A stretch of 64,000 nucleotides of DNA from Rhodothermia bacterium (GCA_017303715.1 JAFLBZ010000015.1:28901-92900); one strand, 5' to 3'. Positions 27,031 through 36,811 are shown, counted from the stretch's first letter. The notes: generated by a model not told the origin, from the letters alone. Translations and numbers: made by a program.

Positions 27031-29727
27031 ATGAATCTTAAACTTTTCGGAAAAGTCTTGCTTCTGCGGACGACTTTACTCATGCTTGTATGCCTCCTTT
27101 TCGGTACACAAGCATATGCGCAACACCGCGTACAAGGGCGGGTCAGCACTAAAAACGGCGAACCCATCGTGGGTGCGGTGGTCAAGGAAAAGGGTCTTAA
27201 CAATGGCGTTACGACGGATAAGAACGGAAGTTACCAAATCCAAACCAGATCGGGCAATGGCACTTTGGTCTTTAGCTTTGTGGGGCTGCGAACCATCGAA
27301 GAGGCCATCTCTGGTCGTAACACAATTAATGCGACCATGGAGGACGACGTCACCAACCTATCCGACGTTGTTGTCACGGCAAGCCTTTCTGAAATCCGAA
27401 AATTAGAAACGCCCGCTTCTGTGGAAGCAGTGGACATTCGCCGCTTGGAGTCCCTTAAGCCGGAAGCATATAACGAAGCCCTCCAGAACCTTCCCGGCGT
27501 TATGGTCAATCAAAACCAAGGACGACGCAACAACATCCGTTTACGTGGCTTTCCGGATGGCACACCTTTGGGTGGGATGGCTTATACCGCTGTACTCTTG
27601 GATGGGATTCCGGCGCTCGGAACACCTGCCAAACTTCCAGAAAATGGCTTTGGTTTTGACACCAATATCGAGCGGGTCGAGTTGGTCAAAGGCTCGGCAG
27701 CCACCTTGTTTGGACGCGGCGCGGCGGCAGGGGTCGTCAATATGATTACCCGTACCGGAGGCGAAAAAATGAGCGGCTCGGTACGCCTTACCAATTACAA
27801 TGACCTCTTGGATAAAGGCGGCTTTAATTACCGCTTGGACTACAACCTCAATGGCCCCATTTCCAAGCAACTTCGCTACAATGTAGGCGGTTGGCTCCTA
27901 AACGACTCAGGGTTTAGAAACACAGGGTATAACGATGAGGGGATGCAAGTCCGAGGTAATTTAGACTATTTATTCGCCGAAAACCGTGGTAGCGTCCGCT
28001 TTTATGCACAATATGCCGACTTTAACTTCCAGAACCTTACGGACGTTGCCGTGAATGCGGAAACCTTAAAACTGGCGGACGGGTGGAAAAATACCGACAC
28101 CTATAACTTCCCCTTTGCAAGTGAGGTCAATTACCGCATCCGCGTCCGCAATGCCGCCAACCCCGCTACCCAAGTTTCCTTATTGGATGAAAGCGGTAAA
28201 GAAATTACCCGCAACTTTGACGAGGCACTTGCGGGAGGATCCTATGCTCAAGGCTACCATGCTGGTACACGCCTACGCTTGACGGTGGGCGCTGGTATCA
28301 ACATCGAAAACCACTTGCGGGTACAAAAAATGGGAACGGGCGTCCGGTATGCCTTTGCGCTCCCCAGTTTCTACAATACAAACTTGGTTTCTCGCTTGCT
28401 GTTGGATGGGGATAGTGATGACGACGAGTTGATCAACGACTTCAAAATCAACAAGACCCTCGAAGGCCGTAACTCTCGCCACAAAGTATCGGGCGGATTT
28501 TATTATTCCACGATCAATCTTTTACCCACTACTTATAGCCTTGTTTACGGCAGTAATACCAACCCAAGTGACCTCAAACTCCTCAGTTTTATCACCGGCT
28601 TGCCCATTGCGAAAGATGCTACGGGCAAATATCCCGTTCAAAATGGCGGCATTACCCGTCGTGGTGATTATACCGAAGCTGTAACGGCATTCTCTCTTGG
28701 CGACGAAATGAAGATCGGGGACAACTTAAATGTATTGATGGGTTTCCGTTATGACAGGCTAGAGATAGACATGTCCGAAACCAAATTCCCCGCAGACCAA
28801 GCCCTTACCCGCCAAGAGAAATTCAGAGATTGGTCGGCAACGGTGGCCGCAAACTACCAACTTTCTACAACCTCCGCGCTGTATGGTAACCTGAACCGTA
28901 CCTTCCGTATGCCCGACTACTCGGCCTTTACGTCTTTGGAATGGACCAGTGCCACCAATAAAACACTGTTGCGCGTACCGAATGGTATCGAAAAGAACGA
29001 AATTATCTACAACACCGAATTGGGTTACCGCAATGCCTTTGGTGATCTGAGCTTGGATGCCGCCTTTTTCTATACCCAGATCAACAACCGCTTAGCGGCG
29101 ATTTTTGAGAATGGCATTTTGCAATCCAAGCCGCTGGGGAGCAACCGCATCATGGGGGGCGAAATCAGCTTAAACTACCGCCCACAATCCCTTCGTGGTT
29201 TGAACTTGGGAACCTCACTCACCTACCAAGATGCCATTTTTACGGACTTTAAAATCTCGACGACCGCAGACCCTACAAAAGACCTTTTCGGCAATACACT
29301 TATCAAAGAGTCGGCAACGGTCTTTACACTCGATCTACAGAACAAGTCTTTACCGGGTGTACCAAGCCTCATGGCCAATGTTTTAGCAGAATACAACCAC
29401 AAGTATTTTGGTGTTGATGTGGGCTACAACCTCATTGGCAAAAGCTATCAGGATGCGACCAATATCCTCGAACTTCCTGCACTCACCAACATCAATGCGG
29501 GCGTTCATGCCAAAATTCCAGTAGGCAAAACCATCATCCGTATTGGCACACAAGCCAAAAACCTCACCAACGAACAAGCCTTGGTCAACATCGCGGGCGT
29601 TTCGGATAACGACACGATTTTGCGCCGCAAACAAGGCAGCACCGCTTCTGGCGTAACGGGCACACTCGCGCATGGCTACGTACAATTACCACGCCGCGTT
29701 TTATTCTACGCCACATATACGTTCTAA
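27031..29727 (+). CDS. TonB-dependent outer-membrane receptor
   Basis: An 898-residue receptor. Signal peptide to Ala30 (QAYAQ), then a carboxypeptidase-regulatory-like domain (about 32-110: VQGRVSTKNGEPIVGAVVKE), then a plug (VVVTASLSEI, RRNNIRLRGFPDGT, IERVELVKGSAATLFGRG) and a beta-barrel ending in aromatic Tyr-Thr-Phe. The plug is of the siderophore/cobalamin type rather than the SusC type, and no SusD-like gene follows. Being inside the island, it probably imports the bulky or scarce starting compound across the outer membrane. Confidence 0.93.
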   Translation: MNLKLFGKVLLLRTTLLMLVCLLFGTQAYAQHRVQGRVSTKNGEPIVGAVVKEKGLNNGVTTDKNGSYQIQTRSGNGTLVFSFVGLRTIEEAISGRNTINATMEDDVTNLSDVVVTASLSEIRKLETPASVEAVDIRRLESLKPEAYNEALQNLPGVMVNQNQGRRNNIRLRGFPDGTPLGGMAYTAVLLDGIPALGTPAKLPENGFGFDTNIERVELVKGSAATLFGRGAAAGVVNMITRTGGEKMSGSVRLTNYNDLLDKGGFNYRLDYNLNGPISKQLRYNVGGWLLNDSGFRNTGYNDEGMQVRGNLDYLFAENRGSVRFYAQYADFNFQNLTDVAVNAETLKLADGWKNTDTYNFPFASEVNYRIRVRNAANPATQVSLLDESGKEITRNFDEALAGGSYAQGYHAGTRLRLTVGAGINIENHLRVQKMGTGVRYAFALPSFYNTNLVSRLLLDGDSDDDELINDFKINKTLEGRNSRHKVSGGFYYSTINLLPTTYSLVYGSNTNPSDLKLLSFITGLPIAKDATGKYPVQNGGITRRGDYTEAVTAFSLGDEMKIGDNLNVLMGFRYDRLEIDMSETKFPADQALTRQEKFRDWSATVAANYQLSTTSALYGNLNRTFRMPDYSAFTSLEWTSATNKTLLRVPNGIEKNEIIYNTELGYRNAFGDLSLDAAFFYTQINNRLAAIFENGILQSKPLGSNRIMGGEISLNYRPQSLRGLNLGTSLTYQDAIFTDFKISTTADPTKDLFGNTLIKESATVFTLDLQNKSLPGVPSLMANVLAEYNHKYFGVDVGYNLIGKSYQDATNILELPALTNINAGVHAKIPVGKTIIRIGTQAKNLTNEQALVNIAGVSDNDTILRRKQGSTASGVTGTLAHGYVQLPRRVLFYATYTF

Positions 29728-29751
29728 AACCAGCTTCTTTGTCTTAATTTT

Positions 29752-29794
29752 GGGGTGAACGGTGAACGCGAGACGGTTCACCCCTTTTGTTTTT
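29752..29794 (+). terminator. Hairpin between TonB receptor and DUF1838 gene
   Basis: Arms GGGGTGAAC (29752-29760) and GTTCACCCC (29776-29784), followed by TTTTGTTTTT. It looks like an intrinsic terminator inside the operon, ending just before the lipoprotein gene. It could lower expression of the downstream enzymes relative to the receptor. Confidence 0.65.
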
Positions 29795-29813
29795 CACTTT
29801 TTTGTCTGAACTT

Positions 29814-30716
29814 ATGAAAACCTTCAAAGGCATACGGTACTGGCTACACCTTGGCTTATTCGCTGCTATTTCGTTGCTTTCGGCCTGTAGCAGCGCTCCC
29901 AAAATGGCAACAACAACGCATAAACCGCTTGATCTGTCTAAGCCCGAAGACAATATGACCGCCTTTCTGAAAATGCGTATTTCTACCGTCGAAAATGAAG
30001 AGGTTTATTTTTTTGCTTCGGGTAAAATTTATTCTTTTGTTCCGGGCGAACGCGACCGCCCCTTGTTTGATTTTGAAATGTATAATGTAGGCAAGATTCA
30101 AAAGATAGAAGGCGGTTACCAAATGCTTACTCGCGAAGTGGGTTTTTATAAAGATTTAAAAACGGGGCAATATCTCGCTTCTTGGGAAAATCCTTGGACG
30201 AATAAGACCGAAAACGTAATTCATGTTTGGAATGATCCTGTCAATCAGAAGTTTCAATTGGAAGGGCGTGGCGGAAAATGGGGCATTCCTTATACCGAAA
30301 TGGGCGACCGCGTCGTGATGAATACCGATATTTTCTTGAACTATCCCTCTCCGATAACCGTTGCGGAATATCCAGAAAACGCCGCTGCCGACACCTATGA
30401 AGCTGCCGAGCTATTTCAATTTTTTGCGCGAAAAGCAGACTTAGACAATCCCGCCATTACCAATGCCTTTACCGAAGTTTCGTGGACGCGCATCGGGCCT
30501 TGGCTCCCTTGGATGGGCATGGGGCAAAGGCAGGGCGGCTTGGTGTATCAGACCAGAGGCTACAAAGTAAAATCTTGGGAAGAACTACCCAAGCAAATGC
30601 AGGATTTTGTGATGAACAACTATCCCGAATTTAAACACGCCCCCGATACCGCAGTAGGCAGCAACGAAACCAGTTGGACGTATTTCAAAAAACGCAAAAC
30701 AGCCCAAAAAAACTAA
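29814..30716 (+). CDS. DUF1838-family lipoprotein
   Basis: A 300-residue protein with a lipoprotein signal (LLSACSS, lipidated Cys25). The body matches the DUF1838 layout: repeated aromatic strands such as DLKTGQYLASWENPWTNK, VIHVWNDPVNQKFQLEG, TDIFLNYPSPIT, then SWTRIGPWLPWMGMGQR. This family is known from cyanobacteria and proteobacteria without a settled function. The start at 29814 is chosen for the lipobox. It stands right after the receptor, so it may be a periplasmic or outer-membrane-attached substrate-binding or processing protein. Confidence 0.8.
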   Translation: MKTFKGIRYWLHLGLFAAISLLSACSSAPKMATTTHKPLDLSKPEDNMTAFLKMRISTVENEEVYFFASGKIYSFVPGERDRPLFDFEMYNVGKIQKIEGGYQMLTREVGFYKDLKTGQYLASWENPWTNKTENVIHVWNDPVNQKFQLEGRGGKWGIPYTEMGDRVVMNTDIFLNYPSPITVAEYPENAAADTYEAAELFQFFARKADLDNPAITNAFTEVSWTRIGPWLPWMGMGQRQGGLVYQTRGYKVKSWEELPKQMQDFVMNNYPEFKHAPDTAVGSNETSWTYFKKRKTAQKN

Positions 30717-30718
30717 GC

Positions 30719-31624
30719 GTGGCAACAAAGATTATTCTGGAAGAACAAGGCTTACGGGATGGTTTACAGACGATTCCCACCATCGTGCCTACCGAAGTGA
30801 AACTTGCTTGGCTGGATCGTTTGGTGAAAGCAGGCGTACAGCGTATCCAAGTGGCCTCCTTTGTTCATCCACGCATTGTACCACAAATGGCAGATGCCGC
30901 CGCGCTCTTTGCCCATCTGCGCGACCGTTCCGACGTGGTTTTGAGCGCCTTAGTTCTTAACCAAAAAGGCGTGGAACGTGCCACCGAAGTAGGTGTTCGC
31001 CATTTAGCCATCTCCCTTTCTGCGAGTGAAACGCACAGCCTGAAAAATACCCGCATGAATTTGGAAACGGCGAAAACGGACTTCCGCGCCAATGTACGGT
31101 TTGCCCGTCAACACCAAATCACCGTTCGGGCAGGTATTCAGTGCGCCTTTGGATGTCGTTACGAAGGGCGCATCGCCACGCAACAGGTTCTCGACTTGGT
31201 TAAGCACCATTTGGATACTGGAGCAGATGAACTTGCACTGGCGGATAGTACGGGCATGGCAAACCCACGCCAACTCAGGGAGATGATGCAAAGCGTGCTT
31301 GAACTCGTCGGTGTTGTACCAGTTTCGCTGCACTTACACAATACCGAGAACAAAGGCTTGGCGAATGTATATGCCGGAATCGAGGCGGGTGTTCGCCAGT
31401 TTGATACGGCTTTTGGTGGCTTAGGCGGATGTCCTTTCATCCAAAACGCTACGGGTAATATCGCCACAGAGGATACTGTCCACTTACTCCATCAAATGGG
31501 CTATGAAACAGGGATTGACCTCCCAAAAATCGCAACCCTTGGTCAAGAAATTGCGCAATTTTTAGGGACGCCACTACCAGGCGCTTTGTATAAACTCCTG
31601 CAAGAACCAATTCAGGTTTGCTAA
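30719..31624 (+). CDS. HMG-CoA-lyase-like TIM-barrel enzyme
   Basis: A 302-residue DRE-TIM/HMG-CoA lyase family enzyme. Starts at GTG 30719, two bases after the DUF1838 stop; no ATG is available. Motifs: GLRDGLQ (residues 11-17), RIQVASFVHPR, GADELALADSTGMANPRQL, HLHNTENKGLAN, and GLGGCPF with catalytic Cys238. It cleaves 3-hydroxy-3-methylacyl-CoA-type thioesters to acetyl-CoA or acyl-CoA and a keto acid. With CaiB downstream it fits cleavage of a methylmalyl-like thioester (inference). 3-hydroxy-3-methylglutaryl-CoA itself is possible. Confidence 0.9.
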   Translation: MATKIILEEQGLRDGLQTIPTIVPTEVKLAWLDRLVKAGVQRIQVASFVHPRIVPQMADAAALFAHLRDRSDVVLSALVLNQKGVERATEVGVRHLAISLSASETHSLKNTRMNLETAKTDFRANVRFARQHQITVRAGIQCAFGCRYEGRIATQQVLDLVKHHLDTGADELALADSTGMANPRQLREMMQSVLELVGVVPVSLHLHNTENKGLANVYAGIEAGVRQFDTAFGGLGGCPFIQNATGNIATEDTVHLLHQMGYETGIDLPKIATLGQEIAQFLGTPLPGALYKLLQEPIQVC

Positions 31625-31639
31625 CCAACCCAATGAGCT

Positions 31640-32857
31640 ATGCTGACAACAGCCGAAAAAATACTAAGCCAAAAAGCGGGAAAAACCGTTCGCGCCGGCG
31701 AATTGGTGGTGGTTCCAGTGGATGGCGTGATGGCAACCGATACCACCGCGCCGAGTGCCTTAAAAGCCTTTGAAAAAATGGGTGGGAGCAAAGTGTGGTA
31801 TCCCGACCGCTGCGCTTTGGTGATAGACCACGCCGCCCCTGCTCCGAATGAACGCATCGCCAATTTGCACCAATTCATGCGCGACTTTGCCCAAGCACAA
31901 GACATTCGCTTGTTTGAGATTGGTGAAGGCATTTGCCACCAAGTTATGGTAGAACAGCGGTATGTGCGTCCGGGTCATCTCTTCATTGGTGCAGATAGCC
32001 ACACCCCAACGTATGGCGCACTCAACGCATTTGCCTGCGGCGTAGGTTCAACAGATTTGGCGGCGGTCATGCTGACCGGCAAAATCTGGCTCAAAGTGCC
32101 GCAAACCATTCGGGTACAATGTCATGGCAAACTGCCAGAGAACGTGAGTGCCAAAGATTTAGTTTTATACCTGACGGGTAAAATTGGCATTTCGGGCGCA
32201 ACCTACCAAGCCATCGAATTTGAGGGTTCTGCATTTGAGGAGATGAGCCTTGCTTCTCGTATGGCGGTTGCCAACATGATGGCCGAAATGGGGGCAAAAA
32301 CAGGTTTTATTCACCCAAAAGGTTTAAGTTTGCCATATCATTTTGAGGCAGTTTATCCCGATGAAGGTGCAAATTATGCCGCCACTTACACATTTGACGT
32401 TTCCAACCTAAAACCACAAATTGCCGCACCTGAATCGCCCGATAATGTAGGCGATCTCGCAGCACATTTGGGAAAACCAATCCAATACGGCTTTATTGGT
32501 ACTTGTGGGAATGGTCGCTTAGAGGATTTACACGCCGCTGCCGCTGTTTTATCGGGGAAGCGCATTGCCAATGGCGTGCGTTTGGTTATCGCACCCGCTT
32601 CGCGCGCTGTTTTGTTGGAAGCCATTCAAGATGGAACGGCCCACACCTTGATTGCCGCAGGCGCAACGTTTATCACGCCCGGCTGCGGCCCTTGTGTCGG
32701 TAGCCATGAAGGTGTTCCGGCGGATGGCGAAACGGTGATCTCCAGCGCGAACCGCAATTTCAAAGGACGCATGGGCAATCCTCGTGCCCAAATTTACTTG
32801 GCTGCTCCGGCAACTGTCGCCGCTTCAGTCTTACACGGATACATTGCAAACCCTTGA
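31640..32857 (+). CDS. LeuC-like hydro-lyase large subunit (set 2)
   Basis: A 405-residue [4Fe-4S] hydro-lyase subunit: LFIGADSHTPTYGALN, IGTCGNGRLEDL and ITPGCGPCVGSH carry the expected pocket and Cys ligands. It is clearly different from the set-1 protein and shorter. It shares the operon with the HMG-CoA-lyase-like enzyme (15 bases upstream), but its small-subunit gene is separated by an MFS gene. Candidate role: hydration of a differently substituted maleate or dehydration of a malate-like acid. The substrate cannot be read. Confidence 0.9.
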   Translation: MLTTAEKILSQKAGKTVRAGELVVVPVDGVMATDTTAPSALKAFEKMGGSKVWYPDRCALVIDHAAPAPNERIANLHQFMRDFAQAQDIRLFEIGEGICHQVMVEQRYVRPGHLFIGADSHTPTYGALNAFACGVGSTDLAAVMLTGKIWLKVPQTIRVQCHGKLPENVSAKDLVLYLTGKIGISGATYQAIEFEGSAFEEMSLASRMAVANMMAEMGAKTGFIHPKGLSLPYHFEAVYPDEGANYAATYTFDVSNLKPQIAAPESPDNVGDLAAHLGKPIQYGFIGTCGNGRLEDLHAAAAVLSGKRIANGVRLVIAPASRAVLLEAIQDGTAHTLIAAGATFITPGCGPCVGSHEGVPADGETVISSANRNFKGRMGNPRAQIYLAAPATVAASVLHGYIANP

Positions 32858-32861
32858 AACA

Positions 32862-34094
32862 ATGGAGCTTAGCCCCAAACCCATCCGCCAAAGTGCTGTG
32901 GTTTTAGCCATTGTCGCATCCGCACTTGGCTTTTTTGTGGACTTATACGACATCATTATTGTAAGTGTCGTGCGCCGCGCAAGCCTTTTGTCGGTTGGTG
33001 TACCCGAAACGGAGTTATTGGAGAAAGGCGTCCTTCTGCTCAATGTACAGATGGCCGGAATGTTATTGGGCGGTTTTCTTTGGGGCATCTTGGGCGATAA
33101 ACGCGGGCGGCTTTCCGTACTTTTCGGTTCCATCCTCTTGTACTCGGCGGCGACCTTGGCCAATGCTTTTGCACCAAACTTTGAATGCTTCTTGGCCTTA
33201 CGCTTTTTGGCCGGAATTGGCTTGGCCGGTGAATTGGGGGCCGGAATCACCTTGGTGGCGGAGCAAATGCCGCCGGAAAAACGGGGATTAGGCCCTGCCA
33301 TCATTGGATCGTGTGGGATGCTGGGCGCAATCTTCGGGGCTTATATCGGTGGGCATTATTCATGGCAATTCACCTATCAGCTGGGCGGAATCATGGGCTT
33401 TGCCTTGCTCATTTTGCGACTCGGCGTTTTAGAAAGCGGGCTTTACGAAGGCTTAAAAGAAAAAACCACCACAAGGGGCAATTTGTCCATCCTTTTCAAA
33501 AATCCTTACCACCTCAAACGCTATACGGCGGTGATTTTAATGGGCTTTCCGGGCTGGTTTGTCAATGGAATAGTGATGACCTTCACACCCGAAATCGCCA
33601 AAAGCATGGGTATGACCGAGCTTCCGAGCGTTGCCACCGTATTTAGTGTGTTTTTCATCGGGTTTACATTTGGCGACTTTTCTTGTGGCTTGGTCAGTCA
33701 ATGGCTCAAGAGCCGTAAAAAAGCCATATTGCTTTACCTCTCCACGTTTACCGTTTTAATGGTTGTGTACTTCATTTTCGGCTCGCGTTCCGTCACCATC
33801 TACTACAGCATCTTTCTCTTGATGGGCATTAGCGTGGGCTACACCATCGTTTTGCTTACAAATGCGGCTGAAATGTTTGGAACAAATATCCGTTCTACCG
33901 TAACCACGTCCTCGCTAAACTTGTTACGGGCTTCGGTTATTCCGCAATCGCTGTTGTTTTCGGTATTAGTCCCTTCCTTGGGAGCGGTTACTGCCGCCTT
34001 GATTACCGGCATCGGCGCTTTAGCCGTTGCGTTTTATGGTTACACCCAATTAGAAGAGACCTTCCATAAACCATTGGATTATGTTGATGAATAA
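32862..34094 (+). CDS. MFS transporter (metabolite:H+ symporter-like)
   Basis: A 410-residue, 12-helix facilitator. The start is the ATG at 32862, four bases after the leuC stop; an upstream in-frame Met would overlap that gene. Motifs: GFFVDLYDIIIVSVVRR (helix 1), GILGDKRGRLSVLFGSI (loop 2-3), GIGLAGELGAGITLVAEQ and EMFGTNIRSTV. It resembles the sugar/aromatic-acid:H+ symporter types more than the OFA-type first transporter. The gene splits the second LeuC/LeuD pair, and its end overlaps leuD. Confidence 0.86.
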   Translation: MELSPKPIRQSAVVLAIVASALGFFVDLYDIIIVSVVRRASLLSVGVPETELLEKGVLLLNVQMAGMLLGGFLWGILGDKRGRLSVLFGSILLYSAATLANAFAPNFECFLALRFLAGIGLAGELGAGITLVAEQMPPEKRGLGPAIIGSCGMLGAIFGAYIGGHYSWQFTYQLGGIMGFALLILRLGVLESGLYEGLKEKTTTRGNLSILFKNPYHLKRYTAVILMGFPGWFVNGIVMTFTPEIAKSMGMTELPSVATVFSVFFIGFTFGDFSCGLVSQWLKSRKKAILLYLSTFTVLMVVYFIFGSRSVTIYYSIFLLMGISVGYTIVLLTNAAEMFGTNIRSTVTTSSLNLLRASVIPQSLLFSVLVPSLGAVTAALITGIGALAVAFYGYTQLEETFHKPLDYVDE

Positions 34095-34578
34095 CCTTTC
34101 GGGATCTGCCCATGTCTATGGCGATCATATTGACACCGACCGCATTATTCCGGGCAAATACACCAAAACCTTAGACGTGCAGTCCTTAGCCGACCATGTT
34201 CTGGAGGACTTAGACCCCAGTTTTCGCGAAAAACTACAAGTTGGCGATGTCTTGGTCGCAGGAGAAAATTTTGGTTGCGGCTCTTCGCGAGAACAAGCCC
34301 CCGTTGCCCTCCAAACGGCTGGCGTCTCCTTCATTATTGCTCGCTACTTTGCCCGCATTTTTTTTCGCAATGCCATCAATATCGGCTTGCCTGTTATGGA
34401 AATTCCCGATCACGACATTGCAACTGGAGACCGTTTAGAAGCTGATTTAAAACAAGGGCTTGTGCGAAACATCACAACCGGCAAAACCTACCAAGCAACA
34501 CCACTCCCCGAAGTGATGTTCAATATTTTATCGGAAGGCGGCTTAGTGCAGTATCTCCAAAAACACGGCTCCTATTAA
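34081..34578 (+). CDS. LeuD-like hydro-lyase small subunit (set 2)
   Basis: A 165-residue small subunit with the canonical layout: VYGDHIDTDRIIPGKY, NFGCGSSREQAPVAL, FIIARYFARIFFRNAINIG. Here the usual GCGSSRE loop is intact, unlike set 1. Pairs with the LeuC gene two genes upstream. The start overlaps the MFS gene end by 14 bases (a second ATG lies 6 bases later), a translational coupling sign. Reaction class as for set 1, with different substrate specificity expected. Confidence 0.9.
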   Translation: MLMNNLSGSAHVYGDHIDTDRIIPGKYTKTLDVQSLADHVLEDLDPSFREKLQVGDVLVAGENFGCGSSREQAPVALQTAGVSFIIARYFARIFFRNAINIGLPVMEIPDHDIATGDRLEADLKQGLVRNITTGKTYQATPLPEVMFNILSEGGLVQYLQKHGSY

Positions 34579-34590
34579 ACCCCATAAAAC

Positions 34591-35574
34591 ATGAAAAAAA
34601 AACTCTTAGGCTTGACATTTTTGCTTTTTGCAGGCCCTATTCAAGCCCAAAACCTAAACGCCGATTGGCAACTGCTTAACACCTTGTTTACGGGCGAGTT
34701 CAACAATTTCCAGCAGGTTTGGCAGGAAAAAGAAGATGGCATTGTAGATTCTTTGGTACACGAACACATCCATTCCATTTTTAAGCCTGTCTCCATTCCT
34801 GCGCTTGGGGAAAACGTCTTTTTTGTAAAGCAATATATGAATGGCGATCCAAGTAAAATCTATCGGATGCGGGTGTACCAATTTGTGCCAGACCCTGCCG
34901 AAAAAGCCATCCGTTTAGACATTTATTCCTTCAAAGACCCCACAGATGAGGCACGGTTCAAACTCGCCGACGAAGACCCGAACATGCTCACCCAACTTTC
35001 CCCAGTTCATTTTAGCACTGTTCCTGGGTGTAGCGTCTATTGGCAAAAACAATCCGATGACGAGTTTATTGGTACAATGAAACCCCGTGCCTGTAATTTT
35101 ATCTCGCGCCGCACCAATAAACGAATCTACATCACCGATACGCTTAAACTCAATGCCGAAGAAATTTGGATTAGTGACCAAGCCAGCGACGAAGATGGAA
35201 AGTACGTTTTTGGGCATAAAGGAAATATCCCGCACAAACTCCGACGGGTGCGCCCCTTCAAAGGCTGGGTTGCCATTGTAAAAGAAGGAACAGACCACAA
35301 CAACATCCAAGACAGCGATTATGTGTTTATTCCAAACCTCACCTTGCACGATCAAGGCGTGAAAAAACGTATTGTTCTACCGGATGGCACGCCCACACCC
35401 TATTCCTTTGAACTTTCCCAAGTGGTCTTCCAACAAAAAACGCCCGTGATGAAACTCGCCCTATACGAAGAAGGCAAAAGCAAGGCCATTTCCTATGTAT
35501 GGGCAAACCCCGAAGCGGAACGCATTGGCTTAAACTTACGCTGGATTCAAGTGGGAATATCCCTTATAAAATAA
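34591..35574 (+). CDS. Exported CpcT/CpeT-like protein (copy 1)
   Basis: A 327-residue protein with a signal peptide (cleavage after about residue 19, near QAQN). The first 200 residues follow the CpcT/CpeT chromophore-lyase pattern: LFTGEFNNFQQVWQEKE, FFVKQYMNGDPSKIYRMRVY, LSPVHFSTVPGCSVYWQK, FIGTMKPRACN, then the YVFGHKGNIPHKLRRVRPF ending. The remainder is an extra beta-rich tail. In cyanobacteria the family attaches phycobilins to phycobiliproteins and binds bilins in a calyx. Here it is exported and surrounded by degradation genes, so I infer a periplasmic bilin-binding or processing role. The exported form in a non-photosynthetic context is notable. Confidence 0.75.
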   Translation: MKKKLLGLTFLLFAGPIQAQNLNADWQLLNTLFTGEFNNFQQVWQEKEDGIVDSLVHEHIHSIFKPVSIPALGENVFFVKQYMNGDPSKIYRMRVYQFVPDPAEKAIRLDIYSFKDPTDEARFKLADEDPNMLTQLSPVHFSTVPGCSVYWQKQSDDEFIGTMKPRACNFISRRTNKRIYITDTLKLNAEEIWISDQASDEDGKYVFGHKGNIPHKLRRVRPFKGWVAIVKEGTDHNNIQDSDYVFIPNLTLHDQGVKKRIVLPDGTPTPYSFELSQVVFQQKTPVMKLALYEEGKSKAISYVWANPEAERIGLNLRWIQVGISLIK

Positions 35575-35605
35575 ACACTTACACCCTATAATTTAATTCC
35601 AAGTG

Positions 35606-36778
35606 ATGACCTTTCCTTTACAGGGGATTACCGTCTTAGAATGTACCCATGCGGTGATGGGGCCTTCTGCTGGCTTGCTCTTGGCCGATATGGGCGCAAA
35701 TGTCATTCATATTGAGCCACTCGAAGGCGATGCAACCCGCCGCTTAAAGGGCTTTGGTACAGGCTATTTTACCTTTTTCAACCGTAATAAAAAAAGCCTA
35801 AGCCTAAATTTAAAATCCGAGCAAGGGCGGCAACTTTTTTATGAATTGGTCAAAACGGCAGATGTGGTCTTGGAAAACTTTGGCCCCGGCACTATGGAAC
35901 GGCTTGGCTTGGGCTACGAAGCGCTCGCGGTGCAGAATGAACGCTTGATTTATTGCTCGCTCAAAGGTTTTTTACCCGGACCTTACGAAAAACGGCACGC
36001 CATGGACGAAGTGGTGCAAATGATGTCCGGTTTGGCATACATGACAGGACGCCCCGGCGATCCGCTCCGTGCTGGTAGCTCTATTGTGGACATTACGGGC
36101 GGCATGTTTGGCTATATTGGAATCTTATTGGCTTTATACGAACGCCAAACCACTGGTAAAGGCAAGTATGTGCAAGCCGCGCTTTTTGAAACGGCGGCCT
36201 TCTTGATGGGACAACACATGGCATATAGTGCCATCGGACAAGAACCCGTTCCGCCCATGCCCGCCCGCGTAAGCGCATGGAGCATTTACAGCATTTACGA
36301 TACCGCCGATCATGAAAAAGTCTTTGTCGGGGTCATTAGTGAACGGCATTGGGAAAAACTTTGTCAAGCCTTTGGGTGGACGGATTGGGAAAACGACGAA
36401 CGCCTAAATAACAATAATTTACGCATTGCAGAGCGCGATTGGTTTTTGCCCGAATTGGCAGCACGTTTTAAACAATTTACCAAGACCGACCTCATAAATC
36501 GTTGTGAAGCGGCAGGCATTCCCTTTGCACCGATTGCCAAACCAGAGGATCTTTTCGCCGATCCACAAATGACACAAGGACACAACTTGGTGGAGGTACA
36601 ACTGCCAGATGGCCGCAAGACTACGCTGCCCAACTTCCCCTTGAACTATGGCGGCCAACGCACCGAAAAACTTGCCGACCCTCCCAATATTGGGCAACAC
36701 ACCACCGAAATTTTACAGCATTTAGGCTATACCGAAGCCGAACTGATCCACTTGCGTGAAAATGGCATTATTGCCTAA
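35606..36778 (+). CDS. CaiB/BaiF-family CoA-transferase
   Basis: A 390-residue family III CoA-transferase: ITVLECTHAVMGPSAGLLLADMGA at the N-terminus, VLENFGPGTMERLGLGYEAL, then SIVDITGGMFGYIGILLAL with the expected catalytic Asp162, and QAALFETAA. It transfers CoA between acyl donors and a carboxylate without ATP. Start at ATG 35606 (a GTG precedes it). It is preceded by the CpcT-like gene and followed by the VOC gene in the rightward operon. It would supply the CoA ester for the lyase (inference). Confidence 0.92.
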   Translation: MTFPLQGITVLECTHAVMGPSAGLLLADMGANVIHIEPLEGDATRRLKGFGTGYFTFFNRNKKSLSLNLKSEQGRQLFYELVKTADVVLENFGPGTMERLGLGYEALAVQNERLIYCSLKGFLPGPYEKRHAMDEVVQMMSGLAYMTGRPGDPLRAGSSIVDITGGMFGYIGILLALYERQTTGKGKYVQAALFETAAFLMGQHMAYSAIGQEPVPPMPARVSAWSIYSIYDTADHEKVFVGVISERHWEKLCQAFGWTDWENDERLNNNNLRIAERDWFLPELAARFKQFTKTDLINRCEAAGIPFAPIAKPEDLFADPQMTQGHNLVEVQLPDGRKTTLPNFPLNYGGQRTEKLADPPNIGQHTTEILQHLGYTEAELIHLRENGIIA

Positions 36779-36811
36779 AACCATTTCCAATATTTTAATC
36801 ACACAATCCCT

